Part shown: piece by piece, positions 1-12,129 of the stretch
Layout: the number at the start of each line of letters is the position of its first letter
Numbering within the stretch: position 1 is the first letter of the stretch
Assembly (NCBI RefSeq): GCF_029867415.1
Contig: NW_026705301.1
Location: 62,001 to 126,000 of the forward strand
DNA from: Vicia villosa
Lineage: Eukaryota; Streptophyta; Magnoliopsida; Fabales; Fabaceae
Length of the DNA: 64,000 bases
Direction: 5' to 3'
Made by a program: the position numbers and the translations under genes
The notes under the pieces: model-generated
The model's database searches: none
The model's input: only the letters and a program-made list of their open reading frames with translations
What the model was told of the DNA's origin: nothing

Positions 1-519
1 ATAAATTAGTGCAAGACATAAAGCTTCATGATAGATTAAAAACACTTCTAATCGATTATGACATTAGCCGTCGTAGAATTTCCTTAATGTCTTAAGAGTG
101 AAAAATAACGATGAAATTTTTTGTTTTAGTGTTAGGGTTATTCTTGTAATTTATTCAAAAAGACTTTGTCTCTTGTGTATTATCTCTTGGGAGAAGTTGT
201 TGTTTGGTTTGTGAGCTAAACTGGTAGAATCTCTGTTTGTTTTGTGTGCTTAGTCCGGTGTTAAAGCTCGTGTTTGGTTCGTAAGATTGTCTGTCAAAAT
301 CTCTATTTGGTTCTTGAGTTTAGCCTGGTATAAAGCTTTTATTGGTTGTGAGATTGTTCTATTGTAAAATCATGTGTTTCGTTTTGAGGGTTGCCGTTTT
401 AAACTCTTGTTTAGTTGTAAGAAGGTTTTTGGGCATAACCTCTGTAAAACTCACATCTGACATAGTAAAAACTCTTAAGGAGAAGAATTTAAATGGTAGA
501 GCTGGATTGTGGGCATAAA
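1..519. other. Unassigned T/G-rich sequence, LTR-like phrases
   Basis: No gene seen. Between about 180 and 480 a loosely repeated phrase of roughly 75 bases recurs (TTTGGTTTGTGAG, TTTGGTTCGTAAG, TTTGGTTCTTGAG, each followed by a 'tagcctggt'-like stretch and 'aaagct'). The stretch at 54360-54560 reads similarly and looks like a copia LTR, so this may be an old LTR piece. That assignment is inference. Confidence 0.25.
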
Positions 520-1190
520 TGAGATGAATGATTTTTGCAAATGATAAAGTCCTACTTAGAGAGTCGAAAGAGGATTTAAATGAGAGGTTGAAGATTTGGA
601 GACTAGCTTTAGAAACACATGGCTTTCGACTAAGCAGAAGTATGAAAGAATATATGGAATTAAGTTTAGAAAAAAAGAAATGTTTCTAACTTAAAGGTGA
701 AAGTTTGAGACTATATCTTCCCACAAGTCATGCATTTTAAATATATTGGGTCCGTAATACAAAATAATGGATAATTAGAAAAGAATTTAAACCACCAAAT
801 TCAAGCGGAGTGGATGAAATGAACGAGGACTTCAGGGGTTTTATGTGACATAAAGGTACCACTCAAATTTAAGAGAAGATTTTACTAGATTGCGGTAGGA
901 CCTGCGATCTTGTACAAGATTGAATGTTGGACGATTAAGAATTAACACGAAAATAAAATAAGTGTGGTAGAGATGACGATGTTGTGTTGTTGTAACAAAA
1001 CTAGACATGATAAGATTAGAAATGATAGTATAATAAAGTGTTGGGATAACACCTATAGTAAAAAGGATTCTGACAAATAGACTTAGGTGGTTTGAGCATG
1101 TAGAGTTAAGACCTGTAGATTATGCGGTAAAGAGAGTGGTTTAGATGGAGAAGAGTCAAACAACTAAAAGTAAAAGGAAAATCTGGAAAA
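520..1190 (+). pseudogene. RTE-type LINE reverse transcriptase, C-terminal remnant
   Basis: Conceptual translation over several frames gives the order typical of the C-terminal half of plant RTE-clade LINE reverse transcriptases: a FADD-like active-site block (about 530-560), a block reading like 'LETHGFRLSRS', then, past frameshifts, RHDKIRND (about 1005-1030) and a damaged 'RLRWFEHVE' block (about 1080-1110). Stops and frameshifts are numerous, so it is dead. The endonuclease and the N-terminal half of RT are absent. The clade call rests on remembered motif order, not on an alignment. Confidence 0.6.
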
Positions 1191-2525
1191 AATATAACAA
1201 AAATTATTAAGAAATTTTTTGAGATTAGCGATTTAGATAAATTATTATGATAAGAATTAATATTATTCTGAATAAAATATTATGATAAGAATTAACCCCG
1301 GACTTTATTTAGTGGGATAAAGCTTAATTATTGATATAATATATCAAGTATGAATATGAATTAAAAGTTTCACATTAAATATTAAAAACATATAATTGAG
1401 AAGTTTTGTATATTCAAATTATATATTTTACTTTTTTATTTTATTCAAAGATTTAATATTGTATCACTTTAAAATTATATACATATTTTTTATTTTTTAT
1501 TTAAGAGAATAATGAATCTATTAATACTTTATAAAAATAATTTAATAAAAAACATTATTTATTTTCTTAATTTATACAAAATAGTCAAACTAAATTTTCA
1601 TTTTGGAATAGGGGAGTGGCAATATTTGGGCCCATTTGTTTGAGGAATTGACCAAATGTCTTCTTTTCATTTTCATTTAGGTCTCCTCCCTCTATCTTGA
1701 GGCATCCATAATCCATTCAATCTAGAACCGTGGTCCATATACACTTTTTATTGCATGCAAAATTCAAGGTACAAGATTTTCAAACGAGCTCCCCATGTTT
1801 TATCCAAAATATTCAAATAACATGATTACAGTGTGACCACTTTTCTTGGTTAATTAGTTTTCGTGCTCTTGTGTGAGCAAATATTCCACACGTTTCCTTC
1901 TATTGTTTTCGTTAGAGAAAATAAAAAAGAGGAGATTGTGCTGAGACAGGCCAAATCAGTAAAACAACACAAATGGAATGGGCGGTTAAAAGCTTTTTGC
2001 TTTTGTGACAAACAACGTTCTATGCTATTTCACACGTTACTGAGGGGCTTTCTATTATATTTCTATATATTTTTCTATTCCGGCTATTGGAGAGGTAAAT
2101 ATGAATATTAATATATAATTTAGATCTGATTCCAATTAGGGTGTTCAAATTGAACCGGTTTAATAGAAAACCGTAAAACCGAATCAAATTAAATCGAAAT
2201 CGTAAAAAACCGAAAATATTAGCAACAGAAACATACACTAAAGTCATGTATGGATTGGTTGGTATATTCACAGCAAAGCAGGAAATATTAGCAGCAGTTG
2301 TTAGTGAGTAATAAATAATTTTACAGTAGAACTAGGCTACTTCTAAAACACATTATTGTCTTGATGTCACTTTATTTTTTTATTCTTCTCTTCTATCAAC
2401 AAAATATACTCTTCTTCTTAAACTTATTTTAGGATGAAAGGCCTTGAGTCATAAGGAATACAACAAAATAACTAAGGACAGCAAAACTAATGTACAAGGA
2501 AAAAGAAAAAGTCATTTGTTCACCT
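1191..2525. other. AT-rich intergenic region 3' of the mTERF gene
   Basis: No gene supported. Around 2139-2215 there is a degenerate 'gggtgttcaaattgaaccgg ... aaaccgaa' stretch, a composition often seen in hAT-like MITE debris. TTTATT at 2371-2376 is AATAAA on the minus strand, about 150 bases past the mTERF stop, and could be its polyadenylation signal. The rest is A/T-rich without recognisable structure. Confidence 0.35.
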
Positions 2526-4107
2526 TTATTCCAATTTAGATTTTACAGAAGCCTTTTTCAGCCGAGCGGCGAAGTTCTTATTCGAAACAGTTAAAAGCTT
2601 CTTGACAGACATTTGTCCCTCACATGAATCCTTCTTTATTTCATACCTATACTTAATTCTGTCATCTAACTTGTATCCAAGAAATGCAGGAAAATCCAAC
2701 AACTCCTGAATGTCACGATCCATCTCCTCTGTCAAATACTTAATCTTCTTCTCCAACGAGGCATGATTACACTGCAGTGTCGGTGGATGCTTCTTACTCA
2801 TAGCAAAAATGTCTTCAGACGACAACCCGTAATTCAAGTATACACTCACCATCTTCTGCATATTCGCACAGCTTATTCTAGTAGAAGCCGCGATCGCCAT
2901 TGCCAACTCTTTTGTCCTATATTCATACCCAATCTTGACCAAAAACACAAGCTTATAAGCAAGGTTATGGCGGAACGAAAGGCCCAAAAACACCGGTGCT
3001 TTGATAAAGAATTTAAAGATATCAGCGCTCGAGTCTAATCCACAATCCTTGAGAAATTGTATTCTAGGACGCAGTTTCCTCTCTCTACTATTAGAGAAGA
3101 TAGCTGGATACACCAACACTATCTTAAATATTTGTTGATCATCAAGTTCTGCAAAAGACCTCAAGAACTCTATATGTTCCTCAAGACGTTCCGCCCTAAA
3201 ATTCAAGATCTTAGGGTACTTATTCAGCACTTTCCCAACACTATCCTCATCTCCGCCACTTAACTCAGTAAGAACCCTGATTCTCGGTTTCAGCTGACTA
3301 TCCAAATCATAGTTGAGAGTTGAAGGGCGCTTCACAATCAAATCAACGCCACCAAATGGTTTTAAGAAACTAATTACTCTTTCAATTTCTTCCATTGACC
3401 TATGACAAATTGCCTTTGACAAACTCACTCTGTTAAGCACATGTGCAATCTTATCAACCCCAATTCCACTGTCAATAAGCAATTGAACCTTCTGAAGAAA
3501 ATCAGATAATTCTTTCGGCTCATTAGCCGATAAAAGACGTTTCACCTTAGCTTTCTCAACCTGTCCTTGCAATTCATTTCTCAAAAAGTTTAACAATGGG
3601 TCAATTTCATTTGAAGTTAGCATATTTAACTGCTTTATAACTATGTGATTGATGGACATACGACCTAACCCAAGAGATTTTAAAGAAAGAATGCGATCCC
3701 GCAATGAATCTAGTTGTATCGAGGTCAGTTCGGAAGCATTGCTCAAGAGCAAATTGGCTTCCTCAAAGCTGATACCGATTTCTTGAAACAAAGTGACAAG
3801 TCTGACTGCAAATGAAACAAAAAATAATAGTAAGAAGATTGCTTATAAGGTGTTTGAGAAAATGCGTGTGAGAAAGTTATTTACCGTCTTGAAAGTCGAG
3901 ATTGGGCGTGTGGGAAGTGCAGCGGCAGTGGGTGGAGAGTCGAGATTGGGAAAGGAAATAGTTGCTGTTTGGTGGTTGTGATTTGGTGAGTGGGGAGATG
4001 AAGGGTTGGGTTGGAAGATGACGAGAATGTGAAGGAAGAAAGGTTGTTATAGAAGAAGAGCAATGGCATGGAGGATTAGAGAATAGAGGGAGTGTTGCTA
4101 GCGCCAT
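2526..4107 (-). CDS. mTERF family protein, probably plastid-targeted (mTERF8/pTAC15-like)
   Basis: Two exons, 4107-3885 and 3805-2526, joined across a 79-base GT-AG intron (donor GTAAAT at 3884, acceptor TTGCAG ending at 3806), encode 500 residues. The ATG at 4107 opens a Ser/Thr/Pro-rich, acid-poor N-terminus of about 60 residues, typical of a chloroplast transit peptide. Exon 2 carries degenerate mTERF repeats of about 30-35 residues, for example those with NKYPKILNF and VYPAIFSNS followed by 'RPRIQFLKDCG'. mTERF proteins are helical-repeat nucleic-acid-binding proteins of mitochondria and plastids that act in transcription termination, intron splicing or rRNA maturation. The 500-residue length and the basic tail resemble the plastid nucleoid member mTERF8/pTAC15, but that paralogue call is from memory and uncertain. 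No in-frame damage is seen. A MITE lies about 130 bases upstream of the ATG. Confidence 0.9.
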
Positions 4108-4235
4108 TTCAGCAAACTGGAAGTTTCTCTAATTTACGACAGCGATGACAGCGTCTCTGTGGATTGTGGGTGCAAACTGCGAAGTGGTGCCCTATCACGG
4201 CCTGGGTAAAATAAAAGGGACAACTTCTCTACCGG

Positions 4236-4466
4236 GAGAAATACTTGCATGGACACGTACCTACATCCAATTTTTTAGGCACAACCAATGAAAAGAGAAA
4301 ATATAAATTTATTTAAATTTTAATTTCGTTTTTAATTGGCATCATGGGGTGGTTGAGATAAAAGAGGAGAGAGATAATTTTATTTTTAATTTTTAATTAA
4401 TAAAAAAAATATGATTGGTTGTGTGTAAGTACAGGTGTTATGGTTGTGTCCATCTAAGTATTTTCC
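4236..4466. mobile_element. Short MITE upstream of the mTERF gene
   Basis: The ends are imperfect inverted repeats: GAGAAATACTTGCATGGACAC on the left and the complement of GTGTCCATCTAAGTATTTTCC on the right. Between them is about 190 bases of A/T-rich, non-coding sequence. Size and structure fit a MITE. No convincing target duplication could be read, so the superfamily is unassigned. It sits just outside the likely 5' UTR of the mTERF gene and could carry part of its promoter. Confidence 0.55.
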
Positions 4467-5990
4467 TTACAGGAGGTTGGGTAATGTACATTTCACCAAT
4501 CACATTACATCATTTAATTTTATTCTATTTAATTATTTATTAAATAGTATAGTATTTAGTTGTTTCCAATCCATTTTACATTAACGGTAACTCTACCCTA
4601 CTTTTTGTGTTGAGTAGATAAGAATTCACCAAAAATAAAAAAATAATAATTTTTTTTATATAGATTTCTTAGCAACCCGTGGTAAAAATTTCAAAATATT
4701 CTTATATTTTGGAGTGTATAATGTATATTTGAAGGCGTTTTTTAGAAGAAAAAAGTTATTTCAAAAATGGATATCTAAAAACACTTTTTTTTTTGGAAAA
4801 AGCATATTTTAAATATTTCAATTTTGATCTTGAGATTATTTTAGATATGCATATTCAAAAGAACTTAATACTTATTAAAAAATTAAAATCAAGTGAATCA
4901 ATACAATTAATAGTATAATTAATTATATTAATTAAAATATTTATTAAATATATATCATTATAATCAAGATATAATAATAATAATATTAGCTTAATAAATA
5001 TTTTAATTAACTCCTTATTTAAATATATATAATTAATAATAATAATAAAGATATTTATTTATTATTTTTTATGATACATAAAAAAAGCATTTCATAAACT
5101 AATTTTCAAAAAAAATTGTATAGTTAAAAAAGATCATTTTATAAACAAAATTTCCTAAACAATTTTAAAGTTAAAAATTATTTTATAAATAAATGACTTT
5201 TTATCATAATTATTTACTAAAATAATTTTTATATTTGTGATTTTTATTTATTATTTTGAAAAATTATGTAATTCGAAATTTATATTAAAATATGAATAAA
5301 GTAGTAAATAATTTTAATCTTTTTGATCTCTTTTATTTTAAATTCTTGTTGAATAATTATTAATGTATTTATTTTTTATATAATCCTAATTTTTGTGTAT
5401 TAGTTATAATTTTAGTAATTATTAATATGAAATTTATCAAAAAAATAATGAAATTTTTTACGAATTTTATTTTTTAATTTATAATTGGAATTAGAATATA
5501 AATATGAACATTATAATTATCATTATTATTATGCATAACTTATAAATTATCAATTTTAAGATATCCGAATTAATCAATATCCTAAATTTTTTAATTTTTT
5601 GGAGTTTTTTCGGATATGCATATCCGAATTAACCAAAATTCCTTTTTTTTTTGTGTTTTTGGATATGCATCTCCAAATTAACAAAAATCTTAATTTTTTT
5701 ATGTTTTCGGAGATGCATCTCCAAAAAATATTTTGGGGTTTTCAATAGAGATTTTTAGATTTTTATTCTATGTAAGTCTATAAAAAAATTGTCATATGAA
5801 AAGAAAATGTGCTTATCTATGAAATTCTTTAAGTTTAAAATTTTCAAAAGTCAAATCAATTTAAACATAAACATAAAAGTAAATATTCATCTTAAATAGA
5901 TCTTAATTCAAATAATTCATACTATTAAGTTTGTTAAATAGTTGAAACCTTACAATATATAATATATTTACTTAAAAGAATATTAATAAA
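4467..5990. other. Very AT-rich intergenic DNA
   Basis: No gene seen. A/T homopolymers and short A/T words dominate. Only the palindrome-bearing repeat at 5560-5723 stands out and is listed separately. Confidence 0.4.
5560..5723. repeat. About 49-base tandem repeat, each unit with an ATGCAT palindrome
   Basis: Units start near 5561, 5611, 5661 and 5709. Each carries a palindrome or a derivative of one: CGGATATGCATATCCG (5611-5626, perfect), GGATATGCATCTCC (5661-5674, one arm changed) and GGAGATGCATCTCC (5709-5722, perfect again through a compensating change). Units are separated by 'aattaaccaaaatt'-like spacers and T-runs. The first unit keeps only 'gatatccgaatt'. Confidence 0.6.
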
Positions 5991-6088
5991 AGTGATGGTT
6001 ATGGATACTATAAGGGGGTGATCAATAGTAGTTAAAGTGACATTTTATGGTGGTGATTGAGGGTGTTTAAAATAATAGTCGGAATAAT

Positions 6089-6268
6089 CAAGCAATTAGA
6101 CTCGAGTGGTAAACGATCTCTTGCTAAGGACGAAGTTTAGGGAATACCAAGTTCGATTCCGAATGGGGACAATACTTGGTCAGCGCCATGACCTCTCGGC
6201 ACAAACTCTGGATTACTAGGGCCTCTTTACCCTAGGAACCAGAGTGCATAAAGCATAAAGCAAAAAAT
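6089..6268 (+). mobile_element. tRNA-derived SINE with intact target duplication
   Basis: The 180-base element is flanked by perfect 16-base direct repeats, TAATAGTCGGAATAAT, at 6073-6088 and 6269-6284. Inside lie an A-box-like GAGTGGTAAACG (from about 6104) and a clear B-box GTTCGATTCC (6151-6160), the two parts of an internal RNA polymerase III promoter in tRNA-derived SINEs. The body ends in 'taccctaggaaccagag' and a short A-rich tail. A related, 5'-truncated copy lies at 60660-60780. Confidence 0.8.
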
Positions 6269-6344
6269 TAATAGTCGGAATAATGGCCAAAGCTGTAGTA
6301 AGTAATGGTCATAGTGGTGTTCAACGGCAGAGTTGTTAGGGATG

Positions 6345-6520
6345 GCAATTTGGCTCAAATCTTATGGGTACCTCTAAAAAATTGTTCATAACGGGTAGGG
6401 TAAGAACCCGCAAAATGGATACGGGCACGGGCAATTACCCATTAAAATAAGCGGGAATGGGTGCAGGCACGGGTACCTTAATACCCACCCTGCCCCATAC
6501 CCGCATTACATAAAAGTCAA
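6345..6520. mobile_element. Truncated hAT-like MITE fragment
   Basis: It opens with TAGGGATGGCAA, the same terminal sequence as the complete element at 13473-13909, and continues with 'acgggtaccttaatacccacc'-type G/C-rich words. The matching right terminus is not found, so this copy is broken. Confidence 0.5.
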
Positions 6521-6900
6521 CTAGATAAAGTGGTGGTTGGATGTGGTCGATGGTAGCCAAAGTGATGGTTCGAGCAATAGTCGATGGTGGTCATAATTGT
6601 TTTTTTTCTTGTCATCATATATGATAATGGTTACAATGGTACTCAGTAATAGACAGATGGTTGATTGTTAGTGTGATGACCATTGATGGCTATTGGTAGC
6701 GATATGTGGATGGAGTGATGACCTGATGTGGCTAGGGTGGTAGTCATAGTAATATATGATGGTTAGATTGATGATTATAAATGAATAAAGTGGTAATTAT
6801 AGTGATGATTGATTGTGACCGTCAACGATTATCGATAATGGTCATAATGGTTGTTGGAGTAATAATCGGTGACCATTAATGGTAGTAATAAAATAATAAA

Positions 6901-7090
6901 AATGGATTATAAACCTATTTTAAAAATTTTGAATTTTAATGAAAAAACTATTTTGAAATTAAATTTAAAAAATCAACTCAACTCTATTTTTGTCGAATAA
7001 ATTTGAAAATTGAAATTTAATTCCATTTTTAAAATTTTTGAATTGACTTTCAAAATCAAAAACCAGATATATAAGGAAGAGGAATATTTT
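6901..7090. other. A/T-rich spacer
   Basis: Several AAAATTTTGAATT and complementary AAAATTTTTGAATTGA words give weak hairpin potential. No gene is seen. Confidence 0.3.
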
Positions 7091-9445
7091 TCAATACATT
7101 TATTGGGAACATTCCAACACAGACTCATCTTGGTTTATGTCCTCAAATATAATTTAATGTATGACTCGTTCTGATCTCTACTTCATTCCAAAAGAAACTG
7201 GATGGAATCTCTAAGCCTATCTCCAATAGTATCTCGTCAACATCTGGATGGAATCCATAAGCCCATCTCCAACATCACTTCACGCACTGGCGAGTGCAAA
7301 TTTCAGGGTATTTAAGTATTCAATCACCTTCTAACTTCAGATTTCGATAGGCGAATAAGCCTATCTACCTCTTCAGGTTTAAGAAAATTGAATAGGGGCA
7401 GCTGTCATACCCCAAAATTTTCCCTCCATATTTCAAGGCATTTTGGTTCAAACAACCCCTTCAAGCTCCAATGGTCAACAGTCGACTAGTTTGGCCTAAA
7501 AGTCAACTGTGGTCAACATACAGTCAAAAGTTAGGACTTTTGGTCAACATCGAGTATATGAGGTCACTTTCATCATTTGATCAAGGGTTGTTCATGATTC
7601 ATCAAGGAAAGTTTAGAAATCAACAAAACTCAAAGTTTCTAAATTAGGGTTTTTGGACTAAAAGTCAACTAAACTTTGACCAGCCATAACTTTCACATAC
7701 TTTATCAAAAATTTCCCAACGCATGCTCATTTGGAAGGAAATTCAATTCTCTACAACTTTGTCTCACTAAGGGTTTGGCAAAAAAAAATGCACCATTTGA
7801 AAGATATGAGCTAAAACATTACAAGTCCTTTTGAAAGTCAATAAAAAACTATCTTTTGTCAAGGCAAATATCATCAAGATAAAATCTTCAAATGCCAAAA
7901 TGGTTCCAAAGTGGCTTGTAAAGGACAACTTGGGCTTTCCAAAAAGTCCTAGAACACTTCCATACCATAAAAACTAAAGGAGTTATGCATTGATGAAGTT
8001 GGCCAATTTTTTGAAGAAGTGCATGAAGCAAATAAGGTCCAAAATTGATTTTCTTGCAAATGGGCCTATTCTTTTATAACCCAAACTTGCTTCTAAGGTT
8101 ATCAAGAGTGTCCAAGCCCAATCCCACAATTATTTGATTTTTATTCTATTTTTATTGAATTTTTATTCATTTAAACTGCAATTTAAATCAAATAATTGAA
8201 GAAAATATAAAAGATTTGATTTGGATTTTGTTTCCAATCAGAATCAATCCTCAAATTCCATATATTTGATACAAATTTCGTGATAAACAAGATTGGAAAG
8301 AGATGGAATGAGATTGAGTCAAATTTAGAAAGATTGAAACCAATTTTCAATCAAATTCCAATTCTATGATTCAAAGAGATTTGATGCAAATTTGTTAACC
8401 TAAACTCTTCTATAATATAAGCATAACAATGCCAGATGCCTAGGGGGCGAAAAATCTGAAAGAAAACCCTATTCAAAGAGCCAAGAAACCGTGAGGAAAA
8501 GTGAAGTTGCAGTCAAGGTTCTAGCTCGATTCAAGCAATTCAAAGCATCCCAACGTATTCCTTGGTGTCCTCTGATTCATTCCAGACGTTCACAAGTCAT
8601 CCATACATCCGGAAACGTAAAAACACGATCACGGTTTATACACTCTTGTTTCAATTTCGATTTCATACTTTCATGCATATTTAATTAAATTTAACCATAT
8701 ATTTGTGTTTGTGATGAAGTTCGATGCTTTCTGGATGGTTTAATTGAAGCTTAGGTGCAAAACGAAGCATTCACCATTGTTAGGGTTCATAGATTCAAAT
8801 TAGGGCTTTGCTAAATAGGCAAAATTAGACCAAACAAGTGGTACCATTAAACTCAAAGGATCAATTCCAATCGATCCATGGCGTCATAACAAATTTATAT
8901 TGCGTATCTGGAGTTTTGTGATTTGTAGGTCATATAGCTACGGGATAAAACCGTAGGTAAAGGCTTTAGTGACGATAAAATTGTGGGTAAAGCCTAAGGT
9001 GACGGTTGCAGCGAGGAAGATGATGCGTGGCGAGATCTCATTGGTCCAATTCAAAATGTTGCGCGCGCCCTCCTTCTTCAGCTCAGTTGCATGTCGTTCA
9101 CGTGTTTATCGTGTACCCTCAGTCCCTCAGTCGTTTGATCGCTCCTTCCATTCATCCAACGCGCATGGATCCGCAGGCGCACCGTAGTCCATCAAAGATG
9201 TACCACACAGGATCAAGCGCCAGGTTTTCCAAATTTTTTTATTTTTATTTATATAACCCTTTTCTTTTCTTTCTTCTTTAACTATACAAAATTCTTGGTT
9301 AGGTTTTAATTTAGTAAAATAATTAGTATTAGGTTTTAATTTAGTAAAATAATTTAGTTTTAGTTTTTTAATTTAGTAAAATAATTTGGTTTTAGGTTAA
9401 TTAAGTTAGGTTTAATTTGTTGGTTTAGGTTAAATATTTAGGTCA

Positions 9446-9481
<36 letters not shown>

Positions 9482-10752
9482 TGTTTGTTTAATTTAATTT
9501 ATTTTTCTTATTTTAATAAATTAGTACAATTTAGGGTTAAATTAATTTTATTTAGTAATTAGATAATAATTAGGTTAGAAAATTAGTTTAAGTTCCTTTT
9601 TTAGTTCTAACCCTAATTTCAGTTTCTAATCCTGATTTTTTTCCTCTAACCTTTAATTCTAATTCTTCTTCTTCTCCCTCTTTCTCGATTATACGGATTC
9701 TATTTATTTTATTATTGCGCGATATTTTTTATCATTATGTATCTTCTCATAGGGTGTAATAATTTTAATTAGGACCTTTTGTTTTTTCGCAATTTTTTTC
9801 CATATCATGTAACTGCTTTTCGGGATGTAATAGTTTAATTAGGGCTTTATTTTCCACAATTTACTTTCTGCATACTATGAACGGTTTATAACTGTTAGAT
9901 GTATGGTTAATAGGATTGTATGGAAAGATTAAAATGGAACATAGCTAACCATTAATTTTCAAGATAAATATCTGAATACAACACACTTATTATTTGTTCA
10001 CACACTCACCTTTAGGGTAACTTCTCTTAGATGTCTTTCAATTATAAACGGTCATGTCCCTCGAACGTGGGGATACCTTTAGCAAAGACGCTTACAACTC
10101 AAAATCATCATGTCCCTCTGATTTAAAGATCATAGTCCCTTCGATGTTGCCTTTTATTAAAATGATCTCGTCCCTTGATTAAATGATGATAGTCCCTTCG
10201 AAAGCTATGGTATCCCTACAAGTTTCCTTCAATGACTGTACGATGAATCTTCGATGTCCCTCACATCCAATGAAAGGACTACCTGCCTAACAATTGGTAT
10301 GGATAGCCTCTTTCCCAAACGAAAGACTTTAAGAACAAGATCGACCTTACGAACTTAGGGTAGGTAGTTCCTAACTGCTTGCTCAATTCAAAACAATTCA
10401 AATTACCTTTTCACACCTCCTATTTCAAAAACAATTTCAAAGACTACACTTTCATTGCAAAGTTAAAGTTCTTTTACAAACTGTTTTTCTAAACACATAC
10501 GACACTTTTCAAACAATTCAAACAAAAACAAGTGACCTAAGCAATTAAGAGCCCATGGATAACCATGGATACAAAGGGTGTTAATATATTTCCTTTGTAT
10601 AACCTACCCCCCGAACTCAAAATCTTTCAAAAGGTATTTCCTGTTCTTTTTGCCTTTCCTAATTGGATAAACTAAAAGTCGGTGGCGACTCTTGCTATCC
10701 CAACATGTTTTGCGAAATAACAAAACAAAGTCAATTCTCCCACCGTATTACA
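7091..10752 (+). mobile_element. Truncated Ogre-lineage Ty3/gypsy element: 3' internal end plus 3' LTR
   Basis: The LTR runs from TGTCATACCCCAAAATTTTC at 7403 to CACCGTATTACA ending at 10752 (3350 bases) and is preceded by a polypurine-type tract AGGGGCAGC (7394-7402). The same start, end and polypurine tract bound the LTRs of the nested element at 17463-30261, which lies in the opposite orientation. About 300 bases upstream match the 3' internal region of that element in style ('cctcttcaggtttaagaaaattgaat' against its 'gttcaattatcttaaacctgaag'). No gag, pol or second LTR is present, so this is a truncated insertion. An (ATT)n microsatellite lies at about 9441-9480. Confidence 0.8.
9441..9481. 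repeat. (ATT)n microsatellite within the LTR
   Basis: About 13 consecutive ATT/TTA units inside the 7403-10752 LTR. Confidence 0.85.
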
Positions 10753-11449
10753 ATAAGTTTATATAATTTATTTTTATTACAAAAGATAAAATAAGTTTAA
10801 GTTGATTGTATATATGTTAGAAGTTGTTTCTTACGCTATCTTGAAAAAAATTATAAAACTAAATTCTAAAGAAATTGTTTAAAAATTGATTAAATTGTTT
10901 GTTTATTTATTTATATTCAGATGAAATTGACTTTTATGTAGGCTATCAGTTAGACCTATTCCCATCTTTATTTTTGGTTAGTTGTGCAAGGTTTATCAAG
11001 TTGTATAATAGATCTGACACAGGTTGTATAATAATAGATAACAGAGGTGAAGAGCTAGAAGTAATGGAATATATATTGCTGAGTGTGACAAGCTTCTTAC
11101 AATATAAATGGTACTAAGATGGAATAAAGACTAGCTCCTTACAAAATGATAAAGGGAAAATACTAATATTCTCAAAGGGAATATTCCTACTGATAGTGAA
11201 AACTATATCACTACTCAGCCACCAAATTTCATCTCAATACCATAATGCCTCACATCATTCCTCCTATCTCCCTTTAATTCCTTTTGTCATATGTGCTCAC
11301 CGATTTCCTGAATCCCTTCTCCCACTCTTTAACGGTCACCTACACATTTAGTTTTTTTTTTCAATTTCACTACAACTTCATGATTCCTTCTTTCTATTAT
11401 CACTAATTGTTTCCCACATGCACTTCTTTCTTCCTTGTCATTTCCCTTT
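10753..11449. other. Intergenic sequence, no gene recognised
   Basis: A 72-codon open frame at 10899-11117 has no recognisable motif and a TTG-type start. The stretch from about 11160 may be the distal part of the copia LTR that starts on the minus strand at 12129, but its end could not be fixed. Confidence 0.3.
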
Positions 11450-12129
11450 TTACCCCTCCTCTTATACACATGTATCAAGGTTCTATCAACACTCCCCTCC
11501 ACCAGTTCAATATTGGACCCTTAGACATTTATCATGTTACGCAGGATGGAAAAATTCCATCTAGGTTACTCATGTCCCTCAGTATGCTTTGTGGAGTACC
11601 CATCACCTGTCTTTATGGTCATCCAGTTACGTAAAACGTTTGATCAATAATAAAGTACTTGACTCTACATCTAAGGCCCATAGTTGTTTCAAATCGAATG
11701 GTGGTATACCCCATTTCTCACCATGAGAATAACTTATGACACTTTGCATAACAATCCATGTAGTATTATCATAGTGGGTTAATCCAGTATAAATATTACT
11801 TCTTATATTCATACATATGTCAAGAATTGATAACTCCTTATCCATGATTCATGAGATGTGATCATCAGTCTATTTTCATAATAGTCTCATTGCTTTAATG
11901 TTATCCCACTTCACAATAAAGCTCGACTAAGGATAATTTAAAAATAGTGTCCTTATGTTTAATGAAGTCTCATGATTAAGTCTCACTTAACATTTCATTA
12001 AAAGGAGTAGCTATTCTAGGGACTTTATTATTTTGGAAAAATAAACATAATAAATAAATGCCTTTTATTATTAATAAATAAATCGATACAAGTACCAAAA
12101 GTATTGGCCTCTAGGGCTTACACCAACAT
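11450..12129 (-). repeat. Copia-type LTR or LTR fragment, minus orientation
   Basis: Read on the minus strand it starts TGTTGGTGTAAGCCC at 12129, a TG start like those of copia LTRs. It continues for several hundred bases without coding sequence. The other end and a target duplication were not identified, so 11450 is a soft limit. It interrupts the envelope-like remnant immediately upstream. Confidence 0.45.

Larger units (their letters stand above)
5991..6900. repeat. Degenerate GGT/GAT-rich low-complexity tract
   Basis: Outside the SINE and the hAT fragment, the tract is built from variants of 'ggtggt', 'gatggt' and 'agtgatggt' words, such as 'gtggtcgatggtagccaaagt' near 6535. No fixed period is readable, so it looks like an old, scrambled minisatellite. 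No coding function is supported. Confidence 0.4.
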
